Assembly: GCF_030269925.1 (NCBI RefSeq) | Contig: NC_085123.1 | Coordinates: forward strand, 6,262,001 to 6,326,000 | Direction of reading: 5' to 3' | DNA length: 64,000 nucleotides | Source of the DNA: Bombyx mori | Taxonomy: Eukaryota > Arthropoda > Insecta > Lepidoptera > Bombycidae | Shown here: piece after piece, positions 1 through 11,019 of the stretch | Numbering within the stretch: position 1 is the first letter of the stretch | Layout: each line of letters begins with the position of its first letter | The notes under the pieces: generated by a model | The model's database searches: none | What the model was told of the DNA's origin: nothing | The model's input: only the letters and a program-made list of their open reading frames with translations | Translations under genes and position numbers: made by a program

Positions 1-67
1 TTCGGTATTTGAGTACTGGGTATTTTTATTTTTATATCGTATGCATGTATTTGTGTTTCATTATCTA

Positions 68-288
68 CTAGCGACCCGCCCTCGCTTCGCTTCGGAAACT
101 GTAATTTATTATTGATTTTCCCACTATTTAATGGATGTTATTATACATATAAACCTTCCTCTTCAATCATTCTATCTATTAAAAAAACCGCATCAAAATC
201 CGTTGCGTAGTTTTAAAGATTTAAGCATACATAGGGACAGACAGATGTAGGTACAGAGAAAGCGACTTTGTATTATACTATGTAGTGA
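68..288 (-). mobile_element. Non-autonomous Helitron-like element, family 2
   Basis: About 221 bp. Read on the minus strand it starts with TC (288) and ends with CTAG (68-71), next to T on both sides, as expected for Helitron ends inserted between A and T. Its 3' end, rich in GCGAAGCGAGGG, is shared with the elements at 699-914 and 37424-37639, while its 5' part (TCACTACATAGTATAATAC) is different. A decayed second copy lies at 10519-10725. There is no coding capacity. The Helitron assignment rests on the ends only. Confidence 0.6.
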
Positions 289-698
289 TAACACAAAAAA
301 TAGTGATGACATACTAAATTCTAGTTGGATGAATTTTAATCAGAAATATTCGCGATATAGTTTTTTGTAAAAAACAAATGTTTCTATATATAAATAGACA
401 AACACAGAACAATTAAGCATTATATTGTTTACTTCCGTTTTCGTGAGACTTAGACATAATTTATCATTTCTTTACGGTTTTATCTCACTTTCTTTGTTTT
501 CTTTTCTTTATATTATTTCCGACGTTTCAAACATTTTACAGTTTACGAAAGCTGTATACCGTGAAAACATATATGTAGTTTTAACTAAGTTTAAAATCAT
601 TTTGTTTTGTGTTTGTCAACCGAATTTATTTCATTTATTATATTTTTATTTGGCAGTTATTATTGAGCTTTTTTTTTGTGATCTTCGGAATTTGTTTA
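289..698. other. AT-rich spacer, no gene seen
   Basis: Very AT-rich. A 117-codon open frame starts at 425 but runs straight into the Helitron-like element that begins at 699 and has low-complexity composition, so I do not treat it as a gene. Confidence 0.5.
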
Positions 699-914
699 TC
701 TATACTAATATTATAAAGAGGAAAGATTTGTTTGTTTGTTTGTTTCGAATAGGCTCCGAAACTACTGGACCGATTTGAAAAATTCTTTTTCCATTAGAAG
801 CCGACATTGTCCCTGATGAACATAGGCTACTTTTTTAATATTTTTTTTAATTTTATTTTTTTGGTTTCATGTGTGTTTTAATGTTTCCGAAGCGAAGCGA
901 GGGTGGGTCGCTAG
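699..914 (+). mobile_element. Non-autonomous Helitron-like element, family 1
   Basis: 216 bp, starting TCTATACTAATATTATAAAG and ending GGGTCGCTAG, flanked by A (698) and T (915). A copy of exactly the same length lies in reverse orientation at 37424-37639. A longer relative is at 20404-20838. No coding capacity. TC...CTAG ends and A/T flanks fit Helitrons. Confidence 0.65.
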
Positions 915-1736
915 TTCTTTCTAAAAGAAAACAAAACAGTTAAGTACCCTTTGTCTCTTGTGTTTGCCCTCCGCATTTTAATGTTTAGCAGCTACTGACG
1001 AGGTTTAGTTACCCACAAAAAAGTTTGGAAATAGACAGTTTTTGTAATGTAAATAACAAAATAAAAGAGAGAGAATGTAGCAAATATAATTAATAAGATT
1101 TATTATCTTGAAGTTTGAGTAACTGTTCTCGAATTACGATAATTGAGCAAACACTAGTACTAAACGTTACATTGTTCAACTTATATATTATTATTGTATT
1201 CTCTATAGTAAACAACAGGATTTTCTACCGTACATCCACGGGTTATACGATAGCTTTGTAAATAATTTTCAGTAACTATAAAGGGCTTATGTAGACATTT
1301 CATTTGGAAAAAATACATCTCTTGCGAAAGAAAGGTTGCATTTCAAAAGCCTTCACTTTGGGTCTTTTTAAATAATCACGCTTGGGTGTGTAGTACATAG
1401 TATTTCAAATTATTATCTGAATACAACAATATAAAGTCTTTAAATGTTATTTCTTATATCTCTGTTTATCTTTCAGTCTTCGTTTTCTTTCGTCATCTAT
1501 ATACCAGCTTTCTCAAATAGGTTGAGATCGTTCTACCTAGACATGATTGTGGATTTTGTAGTTTCCCCATATTTATTTGGCCACTGTTTTGTTTAATGTC
1601 AAAACTACCCACAAAAAATGTAACTACATTAAATAATGAAACATAAAAAATACTGATTTACGCCCAGCTGTCGCCGATTAATAGTTTACTACTGTTAATG
1701 GTCATAACAGTCTATAGCAATACAAGTATCTTATAT
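915..1736. other. Spacer, no gene seen
   Basis: AT-rich sequence with frequent stops in all frames and no repeat family that I recognise. Confidence 0.4.
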
Positions 1737-1990
1737 TTTTATTTATTTATTTATTTATTACACTTCATGTAAAATTTACAATGGCGGACTTAATGCCTAA
1801 GGCATTCTCTACCAGTCAACCAAAGGTAGTGCAGAGTAAATAGTGGTAGGTGCAATGAAATTTATATTAGGTCACGAATACATAAAAAAAAAGTATATCT
1901 ACATATATACAAAATCACATATACATACATATATACAACATACATATATATAATAGTTTATACAGTATTAATAAATTTTCTGTAGTTCCT
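1737..1990 (-). mobile_element. LINE 3'-end remnant with TAAA tail
   Basis: A (TTTA)n run at about 1737-1758 is followed by non-coding sequence containing AAGGCATTCTCTACCAG. This looks like the 3' terminus of a jockey/CR1-type LINE read on the minus strand. The intact LINE at 26297-30720 ends in the same kind of tail, but the adjoining sequence differs, so this is another family. No reverse-transcriptase frame remains. Confidence 0.4.
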
Positions 1991-3890
1991 TATATCAATG
2001 TAGTCAGTTGCTTGACTTAAGATAATACTACTTGTACCATCGCACAGCTTTCTATATACTTTACTTCTTCTTCTCCATCGTTCCCTCAATGCTGAGGATC
2101 GCGACCACATGTGACTTTCCTCCACAGCGTTCGGTCATGGGTGGCATGGACCGCATTATATAGACCACCACCAACCGCTTTCTTAACCGAATCTGAATAT
2201 CTGGCTGGCGTTCTGCCCACCTGCACTACTTTACTACTTGTTCACAAACTGTTCTATTAGTGATTGACAGAGGTAGATTGTGGTGTTCAGCCTACTTCAG
2301 CCCCAAAACAGTCCGGTTTGAAGGGTGGGGCAGCTATTATACGATTTGATTGAAGGTTAGGCCTTATATTTTAAGCTGTTTAGCGACACTCGTGCTCGAT
2401 ATTTTATTGGCTTCTTATTGGCCACCTAACACCAGGTTGAACATGATTCCTTTGCCTGGTTTAAATTAATGATTTTAGATTAAGTCCATGAATTAATCAA
2501 ACATGCTTTAAACTAAATTGTGACGTATTATTTTGACAATAAAGATAACTATTATCTCTTATCATAGACCTATATAGTCTCTTATGACAACCCTCCTTCT
2601 CTATTCAGTAAATGAAAACGCGTATATCCTATCTTCCGTGGAGCACGTACAAAATATCACGTACGACGAAGCACATCGATGTGAACCTCGTTCTCAAAAT
2701 AAAGGCATCGTGATCCCATCCTGGCATACATTCAAATAAAACAATGCATTACAATGCACTGTCTCTATGTTTGCACGTGTGTACCGAACGCGTGTTACAC
2801 GAAACAGAAATAGGCAAGCGACCATTGACCCTGTTAGGCGTTCTCAATATAGTAATATATTTCTTAATTCAACAAATTTTGGTATAGTAATCGGGTGACA
2901 GACGGTAAATTTGTAATGAGAGCAAATAATGAAAAATATACATAAGTTGTGGCTACGATTGCCAGACGTCCTGTATTTTCCGAGACGTCCCGTATTTTAG
3001 GCTTAGTTTAAAACGTCCCGGCGGGACTGATTCTGTCACGTATTCGAACCATACGATTAAATAATTGTATTGATTTTTATAAATATGTTCAAACTGACTC
3101 GCTCCTCAGAGAAATATAAAAAAAAGTAAAGAATTTCACTATATAATTTTGTTTTTATTTGTCCCGGGTAAAAAACTAGATTGCCGTATATTTTGTTGCC
3201 TGTTTATGCATTTGCCCCTTATAGGCTGAACTAAAATCTGGCAACCCTAGCTATGGCATTAATGAGCTATATAAAAACTCTATTAACGACTAGCTGACCT
3301 TTCTGTCACTCATGTTCGTGAAAGATCAAGTAAAAAGTTATAAAATATGTCGGTAGTTCAAGAACCCACAATGCTTCTCGAAGATTATCGTGGCAACGTA
3401 ACATTATTATAATATTAACTAAACGAGTATTAACTTCAAAGGCTGTCTAGCTTCTATTGAAATTTCAGAATGAAACAAACGATAAAGAACCTTTTTAATT
3501 TTGGAATACGTTCCAAAAATAATTATAGCGCATATGTTACATTTCGTTGATACGCATAAATCATTCAATGTACTTAAAATAAACAGAGCACCATGTGTTA
3601 TCGTGCGCGCTCACTGTTATGACATTTATTTGACATGCCAATAAATATTAAGCTCAATCGATACTAGCAGATTTTTATCACTGCCCGTTTGAGTGCCGTG
3701 ATATACCTGTGATAATAATAATAATATTCTTTTTTCAAATTTTATTTTCACATGTTTGTCAAACGACTTTGTTGTAGTTAGCAAGTAGATAAGTAACAGT
3801 AAGTTTTTACGGTTTTTAGGGCTGTGCTCGATTTAAACCGGCAAATTATTTTTTATTGGTTATTAATAAAAAAAATTGCATATACAAATA
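1991..3890. other. Spacer with decayed repeat pieces
   Basis: I see no gene. At about 2065-2222 there is a decayed LINE-like stretch (CTTCTTCTTCTCCATCG and following), similar in style to stretches at 15536-15600 and 45480-45600. At about 2310-2345 a short piece (TTGAAGGGTGGGGCAGC) belongs to the Bm1 SINE body. The rest is unassigned. Confidence 0.4.
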
Positions 3891-4147
3891 GGCTGGAGGT
3901 ATGACGTCTTGTGAGTCCGCACGGATAGGTACCACCACCCCGTCTATTTCTGCCGTGAAGCAGTAATGCGTTTGGGCTTGAAGGGTGGGGCAGCCGTCGT
4001 ACAGCAAAAACTGAGACCTTAGAATTCATGTCTCAAAGTAGGCATTCCGCCTAATTTACTTTGTAGATGTCTATCTACGGTTTTCGGTAACCACTTAACG
4101 TCAGTTGGACCGTGAGCTCGTTTACTCACTTAAGCAATAAATAAAAA
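3891..4147 (+). repeat. Bm1-type SINE, body only, diverged
   Basis: Matches the body module seen in many copies here: GACGTCTTGTGAGTCCGCAC, GAAGGGTGGGGCAGCCG and an A-rich tail AAGCAATAAATAAAAAA. The tRNA-like head is absent. Confidence 0.7.
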
Positions 4148-4543
4148 AGGCTTGATTGATTTAGCTCTATTCTATAGTACTAGGGCTTCTAGTATCTTTA
4201 TAATTATCAATAAAAAAATCAGTACATTTTAAAATATTTCTCTCAATTTTGAATATTCCGCGATGATTGATTTAGATTACGTTAAGTTCAGAAATGAGTG
4301 AAACAAATAAATATATGTAGGTCGCTTTAAGTGATATAAATGGTGGCGATGCGAGGAGCGAAGATGTGTTTTATTTTATTTATTTAGCGTTTCTTTGGGT
4401 TGTAACGAAATGAAGAATAGTGGATTATTAAACGTTTAGCATCTGTGAAATTACGCAAGTATGAGAAAATGAAAACTGGACCTGAAAGACTTCGTGGCCT
4501 TTTTTCATTTTATCTTTCATTTAACATAATATGTATTTATATA

Positions 4544-4790
4544 CTAGCTGACCCGGCAGACTTCGTAGTGCCTCAATAGATAAAAAAAAGGAATCCGTCC
4601 GACGAGGGCCACATCAAAGGGAAAACAAAATTGTTATTTTTATTTAACTCCGAGCATTTTCTTAATTATCTACCTTTTAGCTTCTCTGGACTTCTACAAA
4701 TAATTCAAGACCAAAATTAGCCAAATCGATCCAGCAGCTCTCGAGTTTTAGCGAGACTAACGAACAGCAATTCATTTTTATATATAAAGA
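4544..4790 (-). mobile_element. Non-autonomous Helitron-like element, family 4
   Basis: On the minus strand it starts TCTTTATATATAAAAATG (4790) and ends GGGTCAGCTAG (4544). The copy at 40143-40432 (+) has the same 5' core GAATTGCTGTTCGTTAGTCT and the same 3' end. No coding capacity. Confidence 0.6.
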
Positions 4791-5255
4791 TTAATAGAAT
4801 ATTTTCATATATGAACAGATTATTTGTGTCTATACAACAGCAAAAATTGAACCGCAAGAAGCTATAAAACTGCCACAACCTATTAATGTCAAATTATTTT
4901 CGTTGACGTCGATAATAAGACATTCCTAATTTGAACTTAAAATTCACTGTCGCTGGCGAAACAACCTCAACATACTTTAATTAAATTTGTAAAAATAAAG
5001 TGTGAAATATTTTAGATTAATCTCATGTTATTTTAATTACTTTAAAAACTAATTTTGAATTGTACTCGTAGGAGCAACTCAAGTGTCAAATTGAATTTAC
5101 GACGTTTAATTGCATGATCACGGCCCGTATTAATAAATGGCGTAATTAATTTGATGATTTGTGAGAGCTATTACTCATAATATAATTTGTCATGAAATGT
5201 GGTATTCGAAATATTTTTATGTCTGATATTATTCTTATACCTTTAAACGAGAAAT

Positions 5256-5515
5256 TCTTGTATAGATATATATAATCTGAATCTCAGAAACGGCTCCAAC
5301 GATTTTCATAATATTTAGTATACATGGAATTTCGGGGGCGATAAATCCATCTAGTTACGATTTATTTTCAGAAAATGTTGTTTTATTCGTGTTTTCAATA
5401 ATCAACTCTTCCCGACATCTATTGACGAATAATAATACTATTTTTCTTAATTGAGGGCAACTAACCAAGATGGCGTTATCAAAAAAAAACCGAGCAAAGC
5501 TCGGTCATCATCTAG
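5256..5515 (+). mobile_element. Non-autonomous Helitron-like element with 3' hairpin
   Basis: 260 bp, starting TC (5256) and ending CTAG (5512-5515). Just upstream of the CTAG is a perfect short hairpin, ACCGAGCAAAGCTCGGT (about 5489-5505), the classic subterminal Helitron hairpin. The open frame starting at 5470 overlaps this terminus and is not a gene. Confidence 0.7.
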
Positions 5516-5846
5516 TAGTATTAAAATCGGTTCACCAGCAGCGGAAACAATACATAGGTGAACTGTTGTTTCTTTATAAATTTACGTTAAAACAATTTAC
5601 GTTTAGAGTTCGGGAACGCTTTATTTATTTATACCAAAATATAAAACTTCTTAAAATGATAAAATTAGTAAAACACACCTTAAATACGAACTGAATTAAT
5701 TACAATTAAGTCATGCTTCAGTTATCAACCCCAAGCATTACAACCATAAGTTCGTGAATAAATAAAAATTAAACAACTAAAAATATATTCGTAAGCAGTA
5801 GTTGTAAAAACTTAAAATTCAATAAAGTACTCATTAGAAATCTTAC

Positions 5847-6038
5847 CGTTTCCTGCATCTATGTGAACCCATTTTGAAGTACAGACGGCAGTTATCCATA
5901 AAAATGTGCACAGTCCTGAGAATACTGTGCAGCCAAATAGGATTCGTCTCTCAATCACCAGCGCCTGCAGGAGAGGCCGTCTCTCAGCGCCTACAGATGA
6001 GGCCGTCGACATTTTATCCGTCTCCATCTTATCAATCA
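5847..6038 (-). CDS. Exon of a claudin-like tetraspan membrane protein (5' coding exon, partial gene)
   Basis: The exon lies between an acceptor (TTTGTTACAG, ending at 6039) and a donor (GTAAGA, at 5846). The likely start is the ATG at 6027, with G at +4 and A at -3; a second in-frame ATG follows five codons later. It encodes 60 residues plus one nucleotide: a polar N-terminus with RRPLLQALVIERR, then a hydrophobic segment ILFGCTVFSGLCTFLWITAV followed by CTSKWVHIDAGN. A first transmembrane helix followed by a W-containing extracellular loop is how claudin/PMP22-clan tetraspans begin, but no GLW-C motif is present in this exon. Following exons would lie below 5847, and I could not identify them; they may be outside the window. 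The exact family is unassigned. Confidence 0.6.
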
Positions 6039-6810
6039 CTGTAACAAAGAAAAGGTTTTCAGTAAGCATTGATAACAAAAATTATGTTTTTTGACGTGCA
6101 AACTAATTTTGTTCAAGGATTTTTTTTTTCCAATTCTTTTTGTTTCTCGTTTAGTCGCTGGTTCTAAGCCAAGTTTGTTCCAGCAAAACTATTTTTGCAG
6201 TAAACAAAATTTTCGAAATTCTTCATGAAAGTAATACGCAAATGAAAACATTTCCTATCACCTGCTATTTACAAACGCATCGCTCGCCACAGGAGCATAG
6301 TTGATACCTTATACCTGCAACCGCGTTAATCCATAGTGCGTTTACAGATCCTATTTTTATCATGTAAAATCCGGCTTAGACTTAAATTCGGTCTACGGTA
6401 TTTTTCGAAATTTTTTGAACATAGCTTAGAGTATCTAGGCAGTGGGTTAGCTGTGGTCTCATCATTGATTTGTGATCTACCGTATTTTTAAAGACAGACA
6501 TTCATCTGTTCAAACATATAGGTACCTTGCAAATATATGTTGCTCTAATCACTAAATGTGATTTATGGAATAGCTTTAGAGACTTTAAGACTGTCGCCGT
6601 AAAGAGACCGACACCAGTGTTTTACTTTAGTGGCAGTCACTGGGATATTCTGGTTATATTTCAGCCGCAAGTAAGATCCCAATTTTTTTTGCTACTTCTC
6701 GTGGCAGTGGATAATTTCTTTCTGCTAATGCCCCACATCACTAAAAGAGGTAGCAGAGTGAACTACCTTTTCCCCACAGAAACCCACAACCGCCATGCTG
6801 TTAGTAACTA
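6039..6810. other. Spacer upstream of the claudin-like exon
   Basis: No coding exon with credible splice signals. A 94-codon open frame (6527-6811) ends at the mariner edge and shows no recognisable domain. On the minus strand this is intron or 5' flank of the exon at 5847-6038. Confidence 0.4.
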
Positions 6811-8110
6811 GTCAGGTCATAAGTATTGTCACACAGTAAAAACTTTTCTTTTAGAATGCTGGCCACAAAAAAGTTTATTGAATTCGAATTTCGAATTGTT
6901 CATGAAAATAAAAAAGGTATACTTTTAGAATTTTATTCATTTTTAAACATGGAGTGGACGCTTAAAGAAGACCGTGTTGCAGTTATTGCGTTGCATCGTT
7001 GCGGTTACGCGCCAATTCACATTTTTAACATATTGAAAAATTTTAATATAACCAAAAGATTCGTTTATCGTACCATCAAACGATACAATGAAGACTCTAG
7101 TGTAGATGACAGGTCAAGAAGTAGTCGCCCTCGGTCTGTTAGGACTCCAGCAGTGATAAAAGCTGTGACGGCGCGAATTCAAAGAAATCCCAAACGTAAG
7201 CAGAAACTGTTGGCCCTTCAGATGAGGTTAAGCAGAACCACGGTGAAAAGGGTGTTAAATGAAGACTTAGGGCTTCGGGCATATCGAAGAAAAACAGGAC
7301 ATCGTTTGAATGCTCGTCTAATGGACCTGAGACTGAAGAGATGCCGCGCTTTGTTGAAGCGGTACACGGGAAAAAAATGTCGGGAAATTCTTTTTTCGGA
7401 TGAAAAAATTTTTACCGTAGAAGACAGCTACAACAAACAAAATGATAAGGTGTACGCACACAGTAGTGAAGAAGCGAGCAACCGTATTCCGCGTGTTCAA
7501 CGAGGTCATTTTCCATCCTCGCTCATGGTATGGTTGGGAGTTTCTTATTGGGGCTTAACAGAGGTACATTTTTGTGAGAAAGGTGTAAAAACGAATGCAG
7601 TTGTGTATCAAAATACAGTCCTGACGATCCTTGTGGAACCTGTTTCTCATACCATGTTTAATAACAGGCACTGGGTATTTCAACAAGATTCGGCGCCAGC
7701 TCATAGAGCGAAGAGCACACAAGACTGGCTGGCGGCGCATGAAATTGACTTCATCCGGCACGAAGACTGGCCCTCCTCCAGTCCAGATTTGAATCCGTTA
7801 GATTACAAGATATGGCAACACTTGGAGGAAAAGGCGTGCTCAAAGCCTCATCCCAATTCGGAGTCACTCAAGACATCCTTGATTAAGGCAGCCGCCGATA
7901 TTGACATGGACCTCGTTCGTGCTGCGATAGACGACTGACCGCGCAGATTGAAGGCCTGTATCCAAAATCACGGAGGTCATTTTGAATAAACTTTAGTGTC
8001 ATAAGAATCTATGTTTTGTTAAGTTCATTTTGGTATATGAATGGTTACATAATGAATAAACTTGTTTCAATTATTTTAAATTAAATATGTGACAGAATTT
8101 ATGACCTGAC
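6811..8110 (+). mobile_element. maT-type mariner transposon, full length
   Basis: 1300 bp bounded by inverted repeats that share GTCAGGTCATAA and TGTCACA (left edge 6811, right edge 8110), with TA on each side (6809-6810 and 8111-8112), the expected mariner target duplication. It encloses one transposase frame in the same orientation. Acidic residue spacing in the transposase (DD37D) points to the maT clade, described from Bombyx as Bmmar6-like elements. Confidence 0.88.
6949..7938 (+). CDS. maT mariner transposase (DD37D), C-terminally truncated by a nonsense codon
   Basis: 329 residues from the ATG at 6949 (MEWTLKEDRV); the frame is open further upstream to 6826, but this start fits the family's usual N-terminus. 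N-terminal helix-turn-helix segments occupy roughly residues 1-110 (FVYRTIKRYNEDSSVDDRSR, then RLSRTTVKRVL). The catalytic domain shows LFSDEKIFTV (first D), FQQDSAPAHR (second D) and SPDLNPLDYK, with 37 residues between the second D and the last D. The frame stops at TGA (7936-7938), but the same frame then continues open through PRRLKACIQNHGGHFE to a TAA, so a single TGG-to-TGA change probably removed about the last 18 residues. Otherwise uninterrupted; a recent insertion. Confidence 0.85.
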   Translation: MEWTLKEDRVAVIALHRCGYAPIHIFNILKNFNITKRFVYRTIKRYNEDSSVDDRSRSSRPRSVRTPAVIKAVTARIQRNPKRKQKLLALQMRLSRTTVKRVLNEDLGLRAYRRKTGHRLNARLMDLRLKRCRALLKRYTGKKCREILFSDEKIFTVEDSYNKQNDKVYAHSSEEASNRIPRVQRGHFPSSLMVWLGVSYWGLTEVHFCEKGVKTNAVVYQNTVLTILVEPVSHTMFNNRHWVFQQDSAPAHRAKSTQDWLAAHEIDFIRHEDWPSSSPDLNPLDYKIWQHLEEKACSKPHPNSESLKTSLIKAAADIDMDLVRAAIDD

Positions 8111-8531
8111 TAGGTATAAGTGAATTGAGCTCGTTCAGTTTTTGATGGAGGTCCAATCAAACACCATCCAGATAACGACTAGGCTATGTATCCTTAGCAA
8201 ATAAGAAATTATTTCCTGCAGTTTCCTTTTGAATTAAAAAAAACGAATTCCTAAAATTAAAGATATTTATGGCCACCATAACATTCGATTTAATCGATTA
8301 TGTAACTGAAAATACAAGCTATTTATTCTTCAGAACTCAGCCTGCGTTAAATATGATTTTAATTCCATCATTTTATTTTCCCACTTGAATGAATCCTTGA
8401 GACCTTTGTGATTCATTAAGAGCTCTGCGAAAACTTTAAGAAGGCTTTATTTTAAACTATCTCAAAACATGCTATTCAAACGTAATAGGTCTTTGAAATA
8501 ATTGGTTGAATTGAAATGAAATTAAATTTTT
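8111..8531. other. Spacer, no gene seen
   Basis: AT-rich, stops in all frames, no repeat recognised. Confidence 0.4.
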
Positions 8532-8762
8532 ACTGGTGGTAGGACGTCTTGTGAGTCCGCACGGGTAGGTACCACCGCCCCGCCTATTTCTGCCGCGAAG
8601 CAGTAATGCGTTTCGGTTTGAAGGGCGGGGCAGCCGTTGTAACTATACTGAGACCTTAGAACTTATGTCTCAAGGTGGGTGGTGGCTATGGGCTCCTGTA
8701 ACCACTTAATACCAGGTGGGCTGTGAGCTCGTTCACCCATTTAAGCATGAAATAAATAAAAA
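8532..8762 (+). repeat. Bm1-type SINE, body only
   Basis: Begins exactly at ACTGGTGGTAGGACGTC and runs through GAAGGGCGGGGCAGCCG to an A-rich tail. No tRNA-like head. The short direct similarity AATGAA(A)TTA on both sides may be a decayed target duplication. Confidence 0.8.
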
Positions 8763-9424
8763 TGAATTACATTTGTTCATCTACCCTGTGATTGCAAATC
8801 TAGTTTTTGCGGGAGTTTCACAAAAGATTTTTAGTTAGAATTTTAATTTCAGATTATATCTCGTAAATACGCCCACGGCGTGTTTTATCTCCATCGCCTG
8901 ACATTCGTCGCTAACTCAAGTGTGTCCTTACGCTGTCTTACACTGGAATACCCCTTAAGAGATGTTTGATAGCTTAAAGCTTAGTCTGATCAGCTTCGTA
9001 GTAATAATCATTTACAAAATATCTCAGTTTATATGCATTATAATTAACTATTATATTTACTAGTTTTATAAGTTTTGAGGTGTATTTTGAGTTCTTAAAG
9101 GCCGGTACTACTGTTCCGAAAGATTATTTCGTGAAGCAGTAATTTTTGTGGGCGAATAGCGAAACAACATTTATATAATTATGAAGACTTAGATCTCGCG
9201 TCAGGTTCAGAGAGATCTTTGTGCTTGTCTGATGCGATGTTTGAAGGTTTCGGAGACTATTGAACAGCAAGCGAGCTTGTTACACAGCTAACGCATTAAA
9301 TGCTAATATAATATGAATAAGTACAACCTCCGAAAATTTCATGTCTTTCTTTAACAATACAAGAGTCACAATATTTAATGCCGCATTTCATTGGGTTATT
9401 CAAGAAAAGAGCATATTCTTATCT
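8763..9424. other. Spacer with a decayed SINE-like piece
   Basis: No gene. A weak similarity to the Bm1 body (GGCCGGTACTACTG, GTGAAGCAGTAAT) lies at about 9100-9290. Confidence 0.35.
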
Positions 9425-9541
9425 GAAGGGTAGGCAACGCACTGGCGTAAACGCTGGTGACCGTGGGCGGCGGTGAATCACTTACCATCAGGTGACCCGT
9501 CTTGCTCGTTTGCCTATTAGTTGTATAAAAAAAAAAAAAAA
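9425..9541 (+). mobile_element. LINE 3'-tail fragment with poly(A)
   Basis: A short 5'-truncated piece containing GTAGGCAACGCACTGG, CATCAGGTGACCCGTC and CTCGTTTGCCTATTAG, ending in 16 A residues. This resembles the 3' end of a non-LTR element, distinct in detail from the copies at 13581 and 21455. Confidence 0.5.
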
Positions 9542-9743
9542 ATTCAGTTTAACTGAATGGCTACTCATCTTAGTGAAATTAGGTTTTACGATAGTAAAAT
9601 CTCTAATTTATAAAAATATAATATTTAAATTAATCACATTTAAATAGCTATTTAATTTGAAACAAAAATAAAATACAGTTTACGGCTAACAGATGTCAAC
9701 CAAAGATTAAAGTCATAACTGGATAATAACACGAAACTAATAA

Positions 9744-10154
9744 TCTTATATATTAATACGTGAAGCAAAAACTTTGTATCCCTTTTTACGAAAATTGCGC
9801 GGACGGAGGAGTATGAAATCTTCCACACTTATAGAGAATATAGAAAAGAAGTGCACAATGCTAATATTTTTTTTAAATAATGCATAAAAGATACATTAAA
9901 TCAATAAAGAAAACATTACACACACTACATACCATGTATTTGACGCACACACGCATGCATACTATTTATTGTCAAGCTTTTGCTCTTGACGTCTGTTGTG
10001 AAAATGAGAATAGATTAAATATTGTTTGTCTTTGTTAATATTTTTATAGTGTAGTCTTGGCGAAATTTGTGATTATAGAAGTAAATCATAATAGTGTGCA
10101 AACTTACAACTCCAATTAATTATAGTCGAATTTAGACTACTGCGGGACCTCTAG
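9744..10154 (+). mobile_element. Non-autonomous Helitron-like element, family 3
   Basis: 411 bp from TCTTATATATTAATACGTGA to GGGACCTCTAG, with T following. Four other copies or derivatives occur at 19043-19492, 21102-21290, 42121-42533 and 49507-49868. Shared inner landmarks are GAAGCAAAAACTTTGTA near the 5' end and GTCGAATTTAGACTACTGCG near the 3' end. The latter forms an imperfect hairpin (GTCGAATTTAGAC). Non-coding. Confidence 0.65.
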
Positions 10155-10518
10155 TTATGTTTAAGAATATAAACGTCAACGGCAATAGTATTCACCGATC
10201 TCACATTATTTTAAAATTATTTATTAAACCGAAATATTTTTTTCACAAAGCAATTTCGTCAAAGAGTAACATCGAAAGTCATAAATCTGAATATACCGCG
10301 GAAAGAGCGCTGTGATCATTATTTATTGTCGCAGTAGACGTATTTTGAAGCTTTAAACGTAAAAAATATGTACGTAATATCGTCTTTATTTAGCTGTCCA
10401 ATGTCATGGTCATTGTATGAGTCAATGAAATTATGAGGATTAAAAAAATATTATTTATTAAAAATGTCGGTGATAATGAAACATTAAGATACCATGGTCC
10501 TTTTTTTGTTCATAACTA

Positions 10519-10725
10519 CCGTCCCGCCCTCGCTTCGCTTCGGAAACTGTAATTTATTGTTGATTTCTCCACTATTTAATGGATGTTATTATACATTAAA
10601 CCTTCCTCTTCAATTACTCTATCTATTAAAAAAAACCGCATCAAAATCCGTTGCGTAGTTTTAAAGATTTAAGCATACATAGGGGTATAGGGACAGAGAA
10701 AGCGACTTTGTTTTATACTATTTAA
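10519..10725 (-). mobile_element. Decayed Helitron-like element, family 2
   Basis: Closely matches the copy at 68-288 across CCCGCCCTCGCTTCGCTTCG, TTAATGGATGTTATTATACA and AAAGCGACTTTGT, but both termini have decayed (CTACC in place of CTAGC). Confidence 0.6.
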
Positions 10726-10851
10726 GATGTGCCAATAAATACGTTCAAGGCTTGCATAGAATGGTCATAGTATAGTTGAACCTTAAAACAAATTTCTTCA
10801 TCGAACTTTGAGACACAAAATGTATGATATCTGCAATGATAGCATCAAACA

Positions 10852-11019
10852 ATTACTCTGAGTATTCCGAACACATGAATCCTTCGGAATGTGCATGTGT
10901 GTAGTATTTTTATAGGTAGCTGTATGTGAATGCCCATTACTCTTATTGAGTACTCCGAATACATGAATCCTCTGGAATGTGCGTGTGTGGAGTATTTTTA
11001 TAGCTGTAGGTGAATACCC
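10852..11019. repeat. Tandem duplication, two 84-bp units
   Basis: Unit 1 (10852-10935) and unit 2 (10936-11019) both start ATTACTC, carry ACATGAATCC, GGAATGTGC and AGTATTTTTATAG, and end in CCC. They differ by scattered substitutions and small gaps, so the duplication is not recent. Confidence 0.75.

Noticed and set aside
425..778. 117-codon open frame on the + strand
   Set aside because: Low-complexity AT-rich translation that runs into the Helitron-like element at 699; no domain or splice context.
5470..5694. 74-codon open frame
   Set aside because: Its start overlaps the 3' hairpin of a Helitron-like element and the translation has no family resemblance.
6001..6094. Open frame on the + strand opposite the claudin-like exon
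   Set aside because: Shadow of the minus-strand exon, which has proper splice sites and a membrane helix.
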